Numbered from the stretch's first letter, positions 34,803 through 44,011 are shown. The stretch: DNA of 64,000 nt from Pedobacter sp. PLR (GCF_026239675.1 NZ_JAPIVQ010000004.1:496001-560000); one strand, 5' to 3'. Notes: generated by a model from the letters alone, not told the origin. Translations and numbers: made by a program.

Positions 34803-35216
34803 TTAGTGATGAGATTTAGGCATTGCAATTGGTTCCATACCGTTTTTAACGCGGTAATCGTTGATTGCAGATTTGATCGCATCTTCAGCCAATACTGAAC
34901 AGTGAATTTTTACCGGCGGTAAAGCCAATTCTTCCACGATGTCCATATTGTCGATGGTCAAAGCCTCATCTACAGTTTTTCCTTTTAACCATTCTGTAGC
35001 TAAAGAAGAAGAAGCAATTGCAGATCCGCAACCAAAGGTTTTGAATTTTGCATCAGTGATCACATTGTTGTCATCAACTTCAATCTGTAGGCGCATAACG
35101 TCACCGCACTCAGGTGCACCAACTAATCCTGTTCCTACATTCTTGCTATCTTTATTTAAAGTACCAACATTTCTAGGGTTGGTATAGTGTTCCATTACTT
35201 TTTCTGAGTATGCCAT
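34803..35216 (-). CDS. iscU: iron-sulfur cluster scaffold protein
   Basis: IscU is the scaffold on which IscS-derived sulfur and iron are assembled. With the ATG at 35216 the protein is 137 residues (MAYSEKVMEH) with Cys37, Asp39, Cys63, His105 and Cys106 as the cluster-binding set and the chaperone-recognition LPPVK at 99-103. This start is supported by a GGAGG sequence 8 bp upstream, rare in this genome. The alternative in-frame TTG at 35231 is part of that ribosome-binding site. It follows iscS by 66 bp. Confidence 0.96.
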   Translation of the reverse strand: MAYSEKVMEHYTNPRNVGTLNKDSKNVGTGLVGAPECGDVMRLQIEVDDNNVITDAKFKTFGCGSAIASSSLATEWLKGKTVDEALTIDNMDIVEELALPPVKIHCSVLAEDAIKSAINDYRVKNGMEPIAMPKSHH

Positions 35217-35224
35217 TTTGTTTT

Positions 35225-35229
35225 CCTCC
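35225..35229 (-). promoter_or_regulatory. ribosome-binding site of iscU
   Basis: GGAGG on the minus strand, 8 nt before the ATG at 35216. It decides the iscU start against the overlapping TTG codon. Confidence 0.8.
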
Positions 35230-35282
35230 AAATCTCCGTTTCCGGGGATTGTATTTAAATATTGTTTGTTAAGGGTTGAAGC

Positions 35283-36494
35283 TTAGTGCTCAGCCCATTC
35301 AATTTTACTTAAGTCAATTCCTTCTTTAAACATTTCCCAAAGTGGAGAAAGTTCTCTTAAGTGATTAACTGCTGCCTTAGTGTGCTCAATAGCGAAATCA
35401 ATTTCTTCTTCAGTCGTGAAACGACCCAATCCGAAACGGATAGAAGAGTGTGCTAAATCATCAGAAAGACCTAAGCTTTTCAATACATAAGAAGGTTCTA
35501 ATGAAGCGGAAGTACAAGCAGATCCTGAAGATACAGCAAGGTCTTTCATCGACATCATTAAGCCTTCACCCTCTACATATTTAAAGGAGATATTGGCAAC
35601 ATGTGGCAAACGGTGTTCAGTGTTACCATTCACGTAACTTTCTTCCATTTGAGATAAAGCGCCTTCTAATTTATCTCTTAAAGCAGATAAACGTTTTGCT
35701 TCTTCATCCATTTCCAAACGGCAAAGTTCACATGCTTTACCCAAACCTACGATACCAGGTACATTTAATGTTCCTGAACGCATACCGCGCTCATGACCAC
35801 CACCATCGATCTGTGCAGTTACTTTAACCCTTGGGTTTTTACGGCGTACATATAATGCACCAACACCTTTAGGTCCGTACATTTTATGTGCTGAAAATGC
35901 CATTAAGTCAATACCATCAGCATTTACATCTACAGGAATCTTTCCTACAGCTTGTGTTGCATCAGTCATGAATAATGCACCATATTTATGTGCAATAGCA
36001 GAAATTTCTTTGATTGGCTGAATTACACCGATCTCATTATTACCATACATGATGGTAACTAAGATAGTTTGTTCAGTCATTGCAGCTTCAAGCTCCTGAA
36101 GATCGATTAAACCATCTTCTTTCACTTGCAGGTAAGTTACTTTTGCACCTAATTTCTCCAGGTGTTTACAAGCATCTAATACTGCTTTGTGCTCAGTAGT
36201 TGCGGTAATGATATGATTACCCTTGTCCTGATACATTTCATAAACTCCTTTGATACCTAAATTGTCTGCTTCTGTAGCACCTGAAGTAAAGATGATTTCT
36301 TTATCAGTACAGCCAATTAGTTTCGCCACTTGTTCACGAGCGTAGTCAACACCTTCTTCTGCCACCCATCCAAAAGCATGGTTACGGCTGGCAGCGTTAC
36401 CAAATTTGTTGGTGAAATATGGTAGCATCGCTTCTAATACCCTTGGGTCAAGGGGAGTAGTTGCATTGTTATCTAAGTAAATAGGAAGTTCCAT
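35283..36494 (-). CDS. iscS: cysteine desulfurase IscS
   Basis: IscS removes sulfur from cysteine as an enzyme-bound persulfide for Fe-S clusters and tRNA thiolation. The PLP site is complete: Lys204 in [10 protein letters not shown], His102, Asp178 and Gln181. The persulfide-forming Cys327 sits in the loop [17 protein letters not shown], whose length marks group I desulfurases (IscS rather than SufS). The 403 residues are normal. It starts the iscS-iscU-iscA operon; no iscR, hscBA or fdx follows, so these are elsewhere or absent. Confidence 0.96.
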   Translation of the reverse strand: MELPIYLDNNATTPLDPRVLEAMLPYFTNKFGNAASRNHAFGWVAEEGVDYAREQVAKLIGCTDKEIIFTSGATEADNLGIKGVYEMYQDKGNHIITATTEHKAVLDACKHLEKLGAKVTYLQVKEDGLIDLQELEAAMTEQTILVTIMYGNNEIGVIQPIKEISAIAHKYGALFMTDATQAVGKIPVDVNADGIDLMAFSAHKMYGPKGVGALYVRRKNPRVKVTAQIDGGGHERGMRSGTLNVPGIVGLGKACELCRLEMDEEAKRLSALRDKLEGALSQMEESYVNGNTEHRLPHVANISFKYVEGEGLMMSMKDLAVSSGSACTSASLEPSYVLKSLGLSDDLAHSSIRFGLGRFTTEEEIDFAIEHTKAAVNHLRELSPLWEMFKEGIDLSKIEWAEH

Positions 36495-36520
36495 CGTATG
36501 TAATTATTCTTAATAATAGA

Positions 36521-36528
36521 CAAATGTA
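36521..36528 (-). promoter_or_regulatory. possible -7 element of the isc operon
   Basis: TACATTTG on the minus strand fits TAnnTTTG and lies 26 bp before the iscS ATG. The nearest -33 candidate (ATTG) is 17 bp upstream, slightly closer than usual. Confidence 0.4.
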
Positions 36529-36618
36529 CGAAAAAAGAATGCCAACAATTATAAATAATAGCTATGACGGTATAGGTAAAACCCGCATTTTTACATTTTT
36601 CTAACCGTTTACCCAGAT

Positions 36619-37026
36619 ATGAGGAAAATTGAACACATCGGAATCGCTGTAAAAGACCTGGATTTGTCCTGTGATCTTTATGAGAAATTATTGAATACCA
36701 CTTGCTATAAAAGAGAAGAGGTCGTTTCTGAAGGGGTGCATACGGCATTTTTTCAAACCGGAGCCAATAAAATTGAGCTGTTGTCTGCCAGTCGCCCGGA
36801 TAGCCCGATTGCAAAGTTCCTGGAGAAAAAAGGAGAGGGCATTCACCACATCGCTTTTGATGTAGAAGATATCCTGGCGGAGATGGAACGCTTAAAAAAC
36901 GAAGGATTTGTGTTGCTGAATGAGCAACCTAAGTTAGGTGCCGACAATAAACTGGTTTGTTTTCTTCATCCGAAAAGCACGAATGGCGTATTGGTAGAGT
37001 TGTGTCAGGAAATTAAAACCATATAA
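36619..37026 (+). CDS. mce: methylmalonyl-CoA epimerase
   Basis: This metal-dependent VOC-fold enzyme interconverts (R)- and (S)-methylmalonyl-CoA between propionate and succinate metabolism. The 135 residues show the opening KIEHIGIAVKDLD with the first metal His7, GEGIHHIAFDVEDI with the second His, and the closing GVLVELCQE glutamate. The gene is divergent from iscS, and its stop codon overlaps the start of the next gene (TAATG). Confidence 0.93.
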   Translation: MRKIEHIGIAVKDLDLSCDLYEKLLNTTCYKREEVVSEGVHTAFFQTGANKIELLSASRPDSPIAKFLEKKGEGIHHIAFDVEDILAEMERLKNEGFVLLNEQPKLGADNKLVCFLHPKSTNGVLVELCQEIKTI

Positions 37027-37313
37027 TGGAAGATTCAAAAGCATTAAGTATTATCGTCAGCAAAGATTTTGAAGTCGAAGAAATCTGGTCGGAAACAGAG
37101 ATTAAGGAGCGATTGGTCCAGGCTTTTGCCTATCTGCTCGACAATGACATCTCCAAAATGATGAACATCTTGTACCGTGCCGATGTAGATGAAGAGAAAT
37201 TGAAAAGCCTTTTAATCAGTAATTCGGAACTTCCTTCGGCTGAAGTCATTGCTGAGGCCTATTTGAGGCGGCAAAAAGAGAAAATAGAGACTAGAAAAAA
37301 GTATAGTAGATAA
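37026..37313 (+). CDS. small conserved-looking protein downstream of mce, function unknown
   Basis: The 95 residues are acidic and helical with no signal peptide or cysteine cluster (LVQAFAYLLDNDISKMMNIL, DVDEEKLKSLLISNSELPSA, EAYLRRQKEKIE). The one-base TAATG overlap with mce argues that it is a real, co-translated gene. Whether it is functionally linked to methylmalonyl-CoA metabolism is unknown; I do not recognise a family. Confidence 0.7.
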   Translation: MEDSKALSIIVSKDFEVEEIWSETEIKERLVQAFAYLLDNDISKMMNILYRADVDEEKLKSLLISNSELPSAEVIAEAYLRRQKEKIETRKKYSR

Positions 37314-37327
37314 TTTTTCAAGACTTC

Positions 37328-37359
37328 CTTGCTAATGAAAAATAATTTTAGGATATTTG
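37328..37359 (+). promoter_or_regulatory. possible rpmE2 promoter
   Basis: CTTG (37328-37331), a 20-bp spacer and GATATTTG (37352-37359) each differ by one base from the TTTG and TAnnTTTG consensus, about 50 bp before the L31 gene. Confidence 0.4.
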
Positions 37360-37408
37360 CAACCTTAAAAATAAGCGAGAAATAAGGAAATAATAATATA
37401 AAAGCATC

Positions 37409-37657
37409 ATGAAAAAAGATCTGCATCCATCAAACTATAGATTTGTAGTATTTAAAGATATGTCAAATGAGTACTCTTTCTTAACCAAATCTTGTGTAGA
37501 TACTAAAGAGTCTGTTACATGGGAAGATGGTAACGAATATCCTCTATACAAATTAGAGATTTCTCATACTTCACACCCTTTCTATACTGGTAAAATGAAA
37601 TTAGTAGATACAGCTGGTCGTATCGATAAATTTAAAACTCGTTACGCTAAGAAGTAA
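37409..37657 (+). CDS. rpmE2: 50S ribosomal protein L31, type B
   Basis: The 82 residues match type B L31: [20 protein letters not shown] near the start and [20 protein letters not shown] near the end. There is no CxxC pair, so this is the zinc-free form, which in many bacteria replaces type A during zinc shortage but is the usual form in Bacteroidota. It has its own promoter and a strong terminator. Confidence 0.96.
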   Translation: MKKDLHPSNYRFVVFKDMSNEYSFLTKSCVDTKESVTWEDGNEYPLYKLEISHTSHPFYTGKMKLVDTAGRIDKFKTRYAKK

Positions 37658-37682
37658 TTCTACCAAAAAAGTAATTATTTTA

Positions 37683-37717
37683 AAGTCCCGGTGCTATTGC
37701 TTCGGGACTTTTTTTAT
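37683..37717 (+). terminator. rpmE2 terminator
   Basis: An 8-bp GC-rich stem (37683-37690 with 37703-37710) with a 12-nt loop is followed by a T-tract just before the next gene start. Confidence 0.85.
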
Positions 37718-37728
37718 TTTTGTTGCTT

Positions 37729-38898
37729 ATGACAATCAATTTATTTGATGATAATGCCTGGGCATCCCTGCGTCCGCTATCTTTCACAAGACCGGTTGCC
37801 GACCTCCGTGTGGGTATACTTACCATAGCTCAAAAATGGGAACGGCATCTACATGCTACTGCCGGTTTCCTGACCAACCCTTATCTATCTGTTAAATTCC
37901 CTGCACAGCCAACGGCTAGCTTATCGATCAATGGATCGGTATGTCCGGATGAAGGCCTGCTGGAAGCAATAGACCGTTTGCGCGATGGAGAAGCTTTGAA
38001 ACAACAGGACTTGCTGATTGCTTACCGTGCAACGGCCACCGGGATGCTTCCCGAACAGGCAGCAGCACTCAAGCCGGTGGCTTATGAAGCAGCGCTGATC
38101 CGGATTTTCTATCCGGAAGATATTTTTAAAAACAACGATGTAGAGCTGAGAAAAGACTTTAGTTTATTGACAAAAGGTCGTTCTTCCACAATATTGAGCA
38201 GCACCAACGTTATACTTGGAGAAGAAATCTTTGTAGAAGAAGGTGGCGGGGCAGAATGTGCCACGTTAAACAGCTTAAGCGGACCGGTCTATATTGGCAA
38301 AAACAGCCAGATATGGGAGGGAGCACACATCCGTGGATCCTTTGCACTTTGTAATGATTCGCAAGTCAAGATGGGGGCTAAAATCTACGGACAAACTACG
38401 GTGGGCCCTTTTAGCAGGGTTGGCGGAGAGATCAATAACGCCGTGATCTGGGGCTATTCCTCTAAAGGTCATGAAGGTTACCTCGGTAATTCCGTGTTAG
38501 GGCAATGGTGTAATATTGGGGCAGATACCAATAATTCTAACCTTAAAAATAACTACGCTGATGTGAAAATCTGGGACTATTCGATGGCTGGTCTTCGCGA
38601 AACAGGGATGCTGTTTTGCGGAATGATCATGGCTGATCATGCGAAATGCGGGATCAATACCATGTTCAATACCGGATCTGTAGTCGGGGTAGGAGCCAAT
38701 ATTTTTGGTGCCGGATTCCCAAAAACATTCCTTCCTGATTTTTCATGGGGCGGTGCTCAGGGCTTTGAAACTTATCGCCTTGACAAAATGTTTGAAACGG
38801 CTGAACAGGTTTTTAAGCGTAGAAACCTGCCTTTTGATGAGGTAGAAAGAAATATCTTAGCCGCTGTGTTTGAATTGACTAAGTCATACAGAAGTTAA
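37729..38898 (+). CDS. GlmU-like protein with left-handed beta-helix acyltransferase domain
   Basis: With the ATG at 37729 the protein has 389 residues (MTINLFDDNAWASLRPLSF); two in-frame TTG codons lie just upstream. The N-terminal 190 residues are a degenerate nucleotidyltransferase-like domain with FTRPVADLRVGILT but without a recognisable pyrophosphorylase signature. The C-terminal half shows hexapeptide repeats of a left-handed beta helix (VYIGKNSQIWEGAHI, GAKIYGQTTVGPFSRV, CNIGADTNNSNLKNNYADVK). Bacteroidota encode such proteins, annotated as GlmU family, alongside true GlmU. Substrate is unknown; a sugar-nucleotide role is inferred. Confidence 0.8.
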   Translation: MTINLFDDNAWASLRPLSFTRPVADLRVGILTIAQKWERHLHATAGFLTNPYLSVKFPAQPTASLSINGSVCPDEGLLEAIDRLRDGEALKQQDLLIAYRATATGMLPEQAAALKPVAYEAALIRIFYPEDIFKNNDVELRKDFSLLTKGRSSTILSSTNVILGEEIFVEEGGGAECATLNSLSGPVYIGKNSQIWEGAHIRGSFALCNDSQVKMGAKIYGQTTVGPFSRVGGEINNAVIWGYSSKGHEGYLGNSVLGQWCNIGADTNNSNLKNNYADVKIWDYSMAGLRETGMLFCGMIMADHAKCGINTMFNTGSVVGVGANIFGAGFPKTFLPDFSWGGAQGFETYRLDKMFETAEQVFKRRNLPFDEVERNILAAVFELTKSYRS

Positions 38899-38965
38899 TA
38901 ATCATTAAAAAAACAGCAGAATTGAAGCCTTTATCTTAGCTTCATGGCGCTAAAACAATAAAAAT

Positions 38966-39730
38966 ATGACCAGAAAAAAAATCGTTGCCGGAAATTGGAA
39001 AATGAATTTAGACTATGCCGAAGGGGTATCTTTATTCTCAGAAATCGTAAATATGGTAAGAGATGAGAAAAAAGGTGACCAGATCGCCATCATCTGCGCT
39101 CCATTCATTCATTTAAACAGTTTGGCACAATTAGGTGGTGAAACCGTTAAAATTGGTGCTCAAAACTGTCACCAAAACGAAAGCGGCGCTTATACAGGAG
39201 AGACTTCTGCAAAGATGATCAAATCTGTAGGTTGCGAATATGTGATCATCGGACACTCAGAAAGACGTCAGTATTTCGCTGAAACGGATGAGTTATTGGC
39301 TGAAAAAACAGTAATTGCTTTACAAAACGACCTTACGCCACTTTTCTGTATTGGTGAAACATTAGACGAAAGAAATAACGGAAGTTATTTTGATGTGTTG
39401 AAATCTCAGTTAGTGCATGGTGTTTTTGGTTTGGAAGCTGCTGATTTTTCTAAAATAGTGATCGCTTACGAACCAGTCTGGGCAATTGGAACAGGTTTAA
39501 CTGCTTCTTCTGAGCAGGCACAGGAAGTTCATGCTTTTATCCGTGCAGAAATCACTACTAAATACGGTATTGACATCGCAGAAGGCACAAGTATCCTTTA
39601 CGGTGGTAGCTGTAACCCTAAAAATGCAGCAGAATTATTCGCTCAACCGGATATTGATGGTGGACTAATTGGTGGTGCTTCCCTTAAATCAAGAGACTTT
39701 ACTGACATCGTTAAAACTTTCAATTCTTAA
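38966..39730 (+). CDS. tpiA: triosephosphate isomerase
   Basis: TpiA interconverts dihydroxyacetone phosphate and glyceraldehyde 3-phosphate. The TIM-barrel catalytic set is complete: Asn10 and Lys12 (AGNWKMN), His97 (IIGHSERR) and Glu169 (AYEPVWAIGTG), with the phosphate-binding GGS and GLIGGASL near the C-terminus. The 254 residues are a normal length. Its stop codon overlaps the prmA start (TAATG), so glycolysis and ribosome methylation genes are co-translated here. Confidence 0.97.
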   Translation: MTRKKIVAGNWKMNLDYAEGVSLFSEIVNMVRDEKKGDQIAIICAPFIHLNSLAQLGGETVKIGAQNCHQNESGAYTGETSAKMIKSVGCEYVIIGHSERRQYFAETDELLAEKTVIALQNDLTPLFCIGETLDERNNGSYFDVLKSQLVHGVFGLEAADFSKIVIAYEPVWAIGTGLTASSEQAQEVHAFIRAEITTKYGIDIAEGTSILYGGSCNPKNAAELFAQPDIDGGLIGGASLKSRDFTDIVKTFNS

Positions 39731-40569
39731 TGCAATACATCAAGGTAATATTCAGCTTTACAGCGATAGAAGAATATCAGCAGGATTTGCTGATCAGTGA
39801 TTTGGCGGAGATTGGCTTTAATACATTTGAAGATACCGAAAATGGCTTTGCAGCATTTATTGACCTGGACAGTTACGCTTTAGAAAACCTGACCGCAGTA
39901 CTGGAAGGGTATAAAGAGGAACTGGAAATCGCATACACCGTTACAGAGATTGCTGCGGAGAACTGGAATGAGGAGTGGGAGAAGAATTTCGAACCCCTTA
40001 TTATCGACGGGCAGTGCTATGTAAGGGCAACATTCCATCAGCCGCAACCACAGTATCAATATGAGATTGTGATTGATCCTAAGATGGCATTTGGTACCGG
40101 TCACCATCAAACTACGACCATGATGATGCAATACATCCTTTCTACAGACGTTCAGGGAAAATCAATCCTTGATATGGGCTGTGGTACAGGTATTCTTGCA
40201 ATCTTAGCGGCTAAAAAAGGCGCTGCATCACTGGTAGCGATAGACAATGATGATGTGTGTTACCTGAGTACCTTAGAAAACTCGGAGTTGAATGGCATTA
40301 CCAACTTAACTGCCGCCTGCGGTGGTAAAGAGACCATTCCTCAACAAACTTTCGACATCATTCTGGCAAACATCAACAGAAACATTCTGCTGGATCAGAT
40401 TCCTACCTACAATGGAGTTCTGGCCTCAGGAGGAAGTATCTTCTTCAGTGGATTCTATGAAACTCCTGATCTGGATATGATTAAAACAGCCTGTGAAGCT
40501 TTGCAGATCAGGTATGTAGATCATAAGAAAATAGGAGAATGGGTTGCTGCTCAGTTTAAAAAAGATTAA
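39730..40569 (+). CDS. prmA: ribosomal protein L11 methyltransferase
   Basis: PrmA trimethylates L11 using SAM. The 279 residues include the substrate-recognition N-terminal domain (about 1-85), the linker DPKMAFGTGHHQTTTMMMQY, the SAM motif LDMGCGTGILAILAAKKGA and the catalytic-loop DIILANINRNILLDQI. The start is fixed by the TAATG overlap with tpiA. A terminator hairpin immediately follows and shares its stop codon. Confidence 0.94.
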   Translation: MQYIKVIFSFTAIEEYQQDLLISDLAEIGFNTFEDTENGFAAFIDLDSYALENLTAVLEGYKEELEIAYTVTEIAAENWNEEWEKNFEPLIIDGQCYVRATFHQPQPQYQYEIVIDPKMAFGTGHHQTTTMMMQYILSTDVQGKSILDMGCGTGILAILAAKKGAASLVAIDNDDVCYLSTLENSELNGITNLTAACGGKETIPQQTFDIILANINRNILLDQIPTYNGVLASGGSIFFSGFYETPDLDMIKTACEALQIRYVDHKKIGEWVAAQFKKD

Positions 40570-40592
40570 TACCGCTTCGGCGGTATTTTTTT
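40568..40592 (+). terminator. prmA terminator
   Basis: An 8-bp perfect stem (40568-40575 with 40580-40587), a TTCG tetraloop and a T-tract. Part of the prmA stop codon forms the first stem bases. Confidence 0.92.
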
Positions 40593-40615
40593 ATACCTTA
40601 TTTTATCATTGACAT

Positions 40616-41971
40616 ATGCGCATACATTTTATAGCTATTGGCGGTAGTGCCATGCACAACCTGGCCATTGCCTTACATAAAAAAGGCTATCAGGTAACGG
40701 GTTCTGATGATCTTATTTTTGAACCTTCTGCAAGCCGGTTGGCCAGGCATGACATTCTGCCGGAAGAAATGGGCTGGGATCCCGGGCGGATTACACCGGA
40801 TTTAGATGCCGTAATTTTAGGGATGCATGCGCTGCTGGACAATCCTGAGTTGCTGAAAGCACAGGAACTGGGCCTTAAAATCTATTCTTACCCTGAATAT
40901 ATCTATGAGCAAACCAAAGATAAACTTCGGGTAGTCATTGGTGGCAGTCATGGCAAGACCACCATTACTTCCATGATCCTTCATGTACTAAATTATTACA
41001 ACCGTGATTTTGATTACCTGGTGGGTGCTCAGCTGGCCGGATTTGATACTATGGTGAAAGTTACGGATGAAGCACCACTGATCATTATCGAGGGGGATGA
41101 ATATCTTGCTTCCCCAATAGACAGGCGACCGAAATTTCATTTATATAAAGCGAATATTGCGGTAATTAGCGGAATTGCCTGGGATCACATCAATGTTTTC
41201 CCGACTTTCGAAGATTATACCCGCCAGTTTGAACTATTTATAGATACCATTCAACCGGAAGGAAAATTGATTTATTGTACTGCTGATGACGACTTAAATC
41301 AACTGGTAGATAAATCTACAGCTAATGTACAGAAAACAGGATACGGCATTCCTCCGCATGAGGTAAAAGACGGTGTAACTTATCTTTTACCTGAGCATAC
41401 TGTTTTAAATGTCTTTGGAAATCATAACCTGATGAACCTCAATGCCGCCCGCCTGGTTTGTGAGGCTTTAGGCTTGACAAATGAACAGTTTAATGACGCG
41501 ATTTCTTCCTTTACAGGTGCAGCAAAAAGACTGGAAGTACTGCTCAAAAAGGACCATACAAATGTGTATAAGGACTTTGCACACTCTCCATCTAAGTTAA
41601 AGGCAACCATAGAGGCTGTGAAAACTCAGTTTACGGAAAGGAAACTGGTTGCGTGTATAGAGTTACATACATTTAGCAGTTTGAATAAAGAATTTTTAGC
41701 ACAATATGCAGATACAATGAAACAAGCTGACCGTTCAATTGTATACATAGATGAAGCTACTTTTACTCATAAAAAGATTAAACCTTTTAGCAAATTGGAT
41801 GTGCAAAATGCGTTTAAATGTAATGAATTACAGTTTTTTAATAATTCTGACGAATTAAATGATTACTTATTGAGTATCAATTTTAATCACACAAATTTAT
41901 TATTAATGAGCTCCGGGAATTTTGGTGGTTTGGATTTGGTGAAATTGGCACGTGAGTTGACTACCAATTAA
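40616..41971 (+). CDS. mpl: UDP-N-acetylmuramate:tripeptide ligase (Mpl) or Mpl-like Mur ligase
   Basis: The 451 residues have the Mur ligase order: an N-terminal Rossmann domain opening IHFIAIGGSAMHNLAIAL, the ATP loop GGSHGKTTITSM (109-120), a central domain with IEGDEYLASPIDRRPKF and SGIAWDHINVFPTF, and a C-terminal domain (KDFAHSPSKLKATIEAVK). Sequence style (GSAMHNLA, DEYLASPID) fits Mpl, which recycles murein tripeptide onto UDP-MurNAc, better than MurC. There is no cell-wall gene neighbour. The start is the ATG 28 bp after the prmA terminator. Confidence 0.85.
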   Translation: MRIHFIAIGGSAMHNLAIALHKKGYQVTGSDDLIFEPSASRLARHDILPEEMGWDPGRITPDLDAVILGMHALLDNPELLKAQELGLKIYSYPEYIYEQTKDKLRVVIGGSHGKTTITSMILHVLNYYNRDFDYLVGAQLAGFDTMVKVTDEAPLIIIEGDEYLASPIDRRPKFHLYKANIAVISGIAWDHINVFPTFEDYTRQFELFIDTIQPEGKLIYCTADDDLNQLVDKSTANVQKTGYGIPPHEVKDGVTYLLPEHTVLNVFGNHNLMNLNAARLVCEALGLTNEQFNDAISSFTGAAKRLEVLLKKDHTNVYKDFAHSPSKLKATIEAVKTQFTERKLVACIELHTFSSLNKEFLAQYADTMKQADRSIVYIDEATFTHKKIKPFSKLDVQNAFKCNELQFFNNSDELNDYLLSINFNHTNLLLMSSGNFGGLDLVKLARELTTN

Positions 41972-42011
41972 CATAAAGTACAAACTAGAATAATACACCT
42001 AAATTTATCAC

Positions 42012-42341
42012 ATGAATATCATTGGAAAAAACATTAGACAATTACGCCAGAAGAATGGCTGGAGCCAAGGGGAAGTGGCTAAACGTCTAAATATTTCAAT
42101 TCCTGCCTTTTCAAAAATTGAAACGGGTATTACAGATATTAATATCTCCAGATTAGAGCAAATTGCTAACCTATTTCAGGTATCGACTATGGACATCATC
42201 TCTAAAGAAGGCGAAAATCCTCAATCCCTTAATTTTGAAGAAATTAATGCCCTCAAAGAAAAACTTTCTTTGAGAGAAGAAGAGATCATCAAACTTCAGA
42301 AGAAGGTGATCGATCTTTACGAAGAGATCCGCGAAAGATAG
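42012..42341 (+). CDS. XRE-family helix-turn-helix regulator with coiled-coil tail
   Basis: The 109 residues have a Cro/CI HTH (about 7-60; IRQLRQKNGWSQGEVAKRLN, IPAFSKIETGITDINISRLEQ) followed by a Glu/Lys-rich coiled coil (about 72-107; EEINALKEKLSLREEEIIKL) likely for dimerisation. No effector domain is present. It lies 41 bp after mpl on the same strand and ends 8 bp from a convergent GNAT gene. Target genes are unknown. Confidence 0.88.
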   Translation: MNIIGKNIRQLRQKNGWSQGEVAKRLNISIPAFSKIETGITDINISRLEQIANLFQVSTMDIISKEGENPQSLNFEEINALKEKLSLREEEIIKLQKKVIDLYEEIRER

Positions 42342-42349
42342 ACAGCCCC

Positions 42350-43468
42350 TTAAAATATTTTACGTAGCGTCAGGTGTCGTTTGCCAAAAGTGGCACCTGT
42401 TGCTTCATGTAAAGAGAGCATCTTATCATTAAAGTCGCCTACCCAACTCAATTCCAGCTCATCGTATTGATCTAAGGGCAATACATATTCCTTCAGTTTA
42501 ATAAAGAGCGCCGATTCCAATCCATGTTTCTGGAATACCTGCTTTGTACCCATTACAATCGCACGCATTCTGTTAACGCCAACCCAGCGTTTGTAGAGGA
42601 ACATTAACTTTTCTATTAAACCCAGTTTTCCGTTAAAACTTTTGATCAATTGATTCGCATCAGGGATAATCACCACAAAAGATGCCGGTTCTCCATTGAT
42701 ATAGGCAAACCAGATCAGCTTTTCATCCATAATGGTTTCCATCTTTTTGAAACTTTCCAGTAAAGTCTCTTTTTTAATGGGTACAAACTTTTCAAAATCC
42801 TGCCAGCCATCGTTGTAGATCTCCATCAGGTCCTGCACATACTTCTCTGAATTCTTCTTAGAGAAATGCTCAAAAGTATAACCAGGCTTATTGGCTACCC
42901 AGTTGGCAATTTTAGTAAAACGCTCAGGGAAAGGTTTTCTAACATTAAGGTGATTGGTGATTTGTTCATAACTGGTCTCAAATCCGTAGTTTTTGAAAAA
43001 ACCATGATAATATGCATGATGATAATTCATGCCGTAAGAAGGCGGCGTAAAGCCCTCTACGAGTAAACCCCAGAAAGAATCATTCTCCCCGAAATTGACC
43101 GGCCCATCCATGGCTTCCATTCCTTGTTCCTGCAGCCAGATTTTAGCCGTATCAAAAAGGAGGAATGCAGCTTTCTGATCATCAATGCATTCGAAAAAAC
43201 CCATGCCACCCGTAGGTTGGTCATACTGATAAGCTTTTTTGTCATTGATAAAGGCAGCTACCCTTCCAATCGTTTGCCCTGCGGCATCTTTCAGGATCCA
43301 GCGGGTACATTTTCCATGGTTAAAGAAGGTATTCTTTTTAGCATCAAATATCTGTTCAATATCTTGATCCAGCGGACAAATCCAGTTGGGGTCATCTTTG
43401 TAAAGAAAGCGGGCCACATTTAAAAATTCTTTTTTTGTCTTTGAATCGGATACGGGTATAATCTGCAT
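42350..43468 (-). CDS. GNAT-superfamily protein of about 370 residues, substrate unknown
   Basis: The opening (IIPVSDSKTKKEFLNVARFL, DPNWICPLDQDI) and WILKDAAGQTIGRVAAFIND are typical of a large GNAT-like family found in Bacteroidota. GMGFFECIDDQKAAFLLFD is followed by DGPVNFGENDSFWGLLVEGF, both strongly conserved-looking. The C-terminal half (PASFVVIIPDANQLIKSFNG, MGTKQVFQKHGLESALF) fits a second GNAT-like half. The acceptor is not known. It is monocistronic, with a terminator-like hairpin of the next gene upstream. Confidence 0.8.
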   Translation of the reverse strand: MQIIPVSDSKTKKEFLNVARFLYKDDPNWICPLDQDIEQIFDAKKNTFFNHGKCTRWILKDAAGQTIGRVAAFINDKKAYQYDQPTGGMGFFECIDDQKAAFLLFDTAKIWLQEQGMEAMDGPVNFGENDSFWGLLVEGFTPPSYGMNYHHAYYHGFFKNYGFETSYEQITNHLNVRKPFPERFTKIANWVANKPGYTFEHFSKKNSEKYVQDLMEIYNDGWQDFEKFVPIKKETLLESFKKMETIMDEKLIWFAYINGEPASFVVIIPDANQLIKSFNGKLGLIEKLMFLYKRWVGVNRMRAIVMGTKQVFQKHGLESALFIKLKEYVLPLDQYDELELSWVGDFNDKMLSLHEATGATFGKRHLTLRKIF

Positions 43469-43493
43469 GTATGCTGGGCTGAATTAAAATAAA

Positions 43494-43516
43494 AAGCATC
43501 CCTATAGGGGATGCTT
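43494..43516 (-). terminator. terminator of the acidic small-protein gene
   Basis: A 9-bp perfect stem (43494-43502 with 43508-43516) and 5-nt loop, followed by T-rich sequence on the minus strand. Confidence 0.8.
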
Positions 43517-43539
43517 AGAGAAATAGTATGTGTTGTTGT

Positions 43540-43725
43540 TTAATAATCGTCGTCATCGTCGTCACTGAAATTGTCGAAGCCATCCAGGTCGTCTAAAGGC
43601 AGGTCAAAGTCGTCTTCATCTTCTTGATACGACTTCTTGTTGCCGGTTTCTTCGCTTGAATCTTCGATGTCAGTTTCAGGGTCAACTAATGGACTTTTGC
43701 TGGTAGGTTTTTTTGGTGTTTTCAT
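43540..43725 (-). CDS. highly acidic small protein (61 residues), function unknown
   Basis: The product starts with a short basic stretch (MKTPKKPTSKSP) and continues almost entirely with Asp and Glu, ending in FDNFSDDDDDDY. It has its own terminator and no overlapping gene, which supports a real gene. It is likely disordered and could bind cations, nucleic-acid-binding proteins or a chaperone partner; none of this is shown by sequence. I do not recognise a family. Confidence 0.6.
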   Translation of the reverse strand: MKTPKKPTSKSPLVDPETDIEDSSEETGNKKSYQEDEDDFDLPLDDLDGFDNFSDDDDDDY

Positions 43726-44011
43726 TACAAAAAAATAAATTCAGTAAGGTTTGTATTGATAGTATAAAATTACAAAAAATCTTTATAAATATAAACAACA
43801 GTGTTTATTTGATTTTTTGGTGCATCAAAATTAGTATAAAAAACTTTTATAGTCAGCGTATTTTTGAAAAAAAAAGATGGCATAACCGCGTTACTTTGCA
43901 GTATAATTTATGTTGAAATCAGGATATGAATGCCGGGAGATTTCTCATTATTTGATAAATGAAGGTAAGGATAAATACTTTAGCGATCTTTGAAAAATTC
44001 AATTGGATAAT

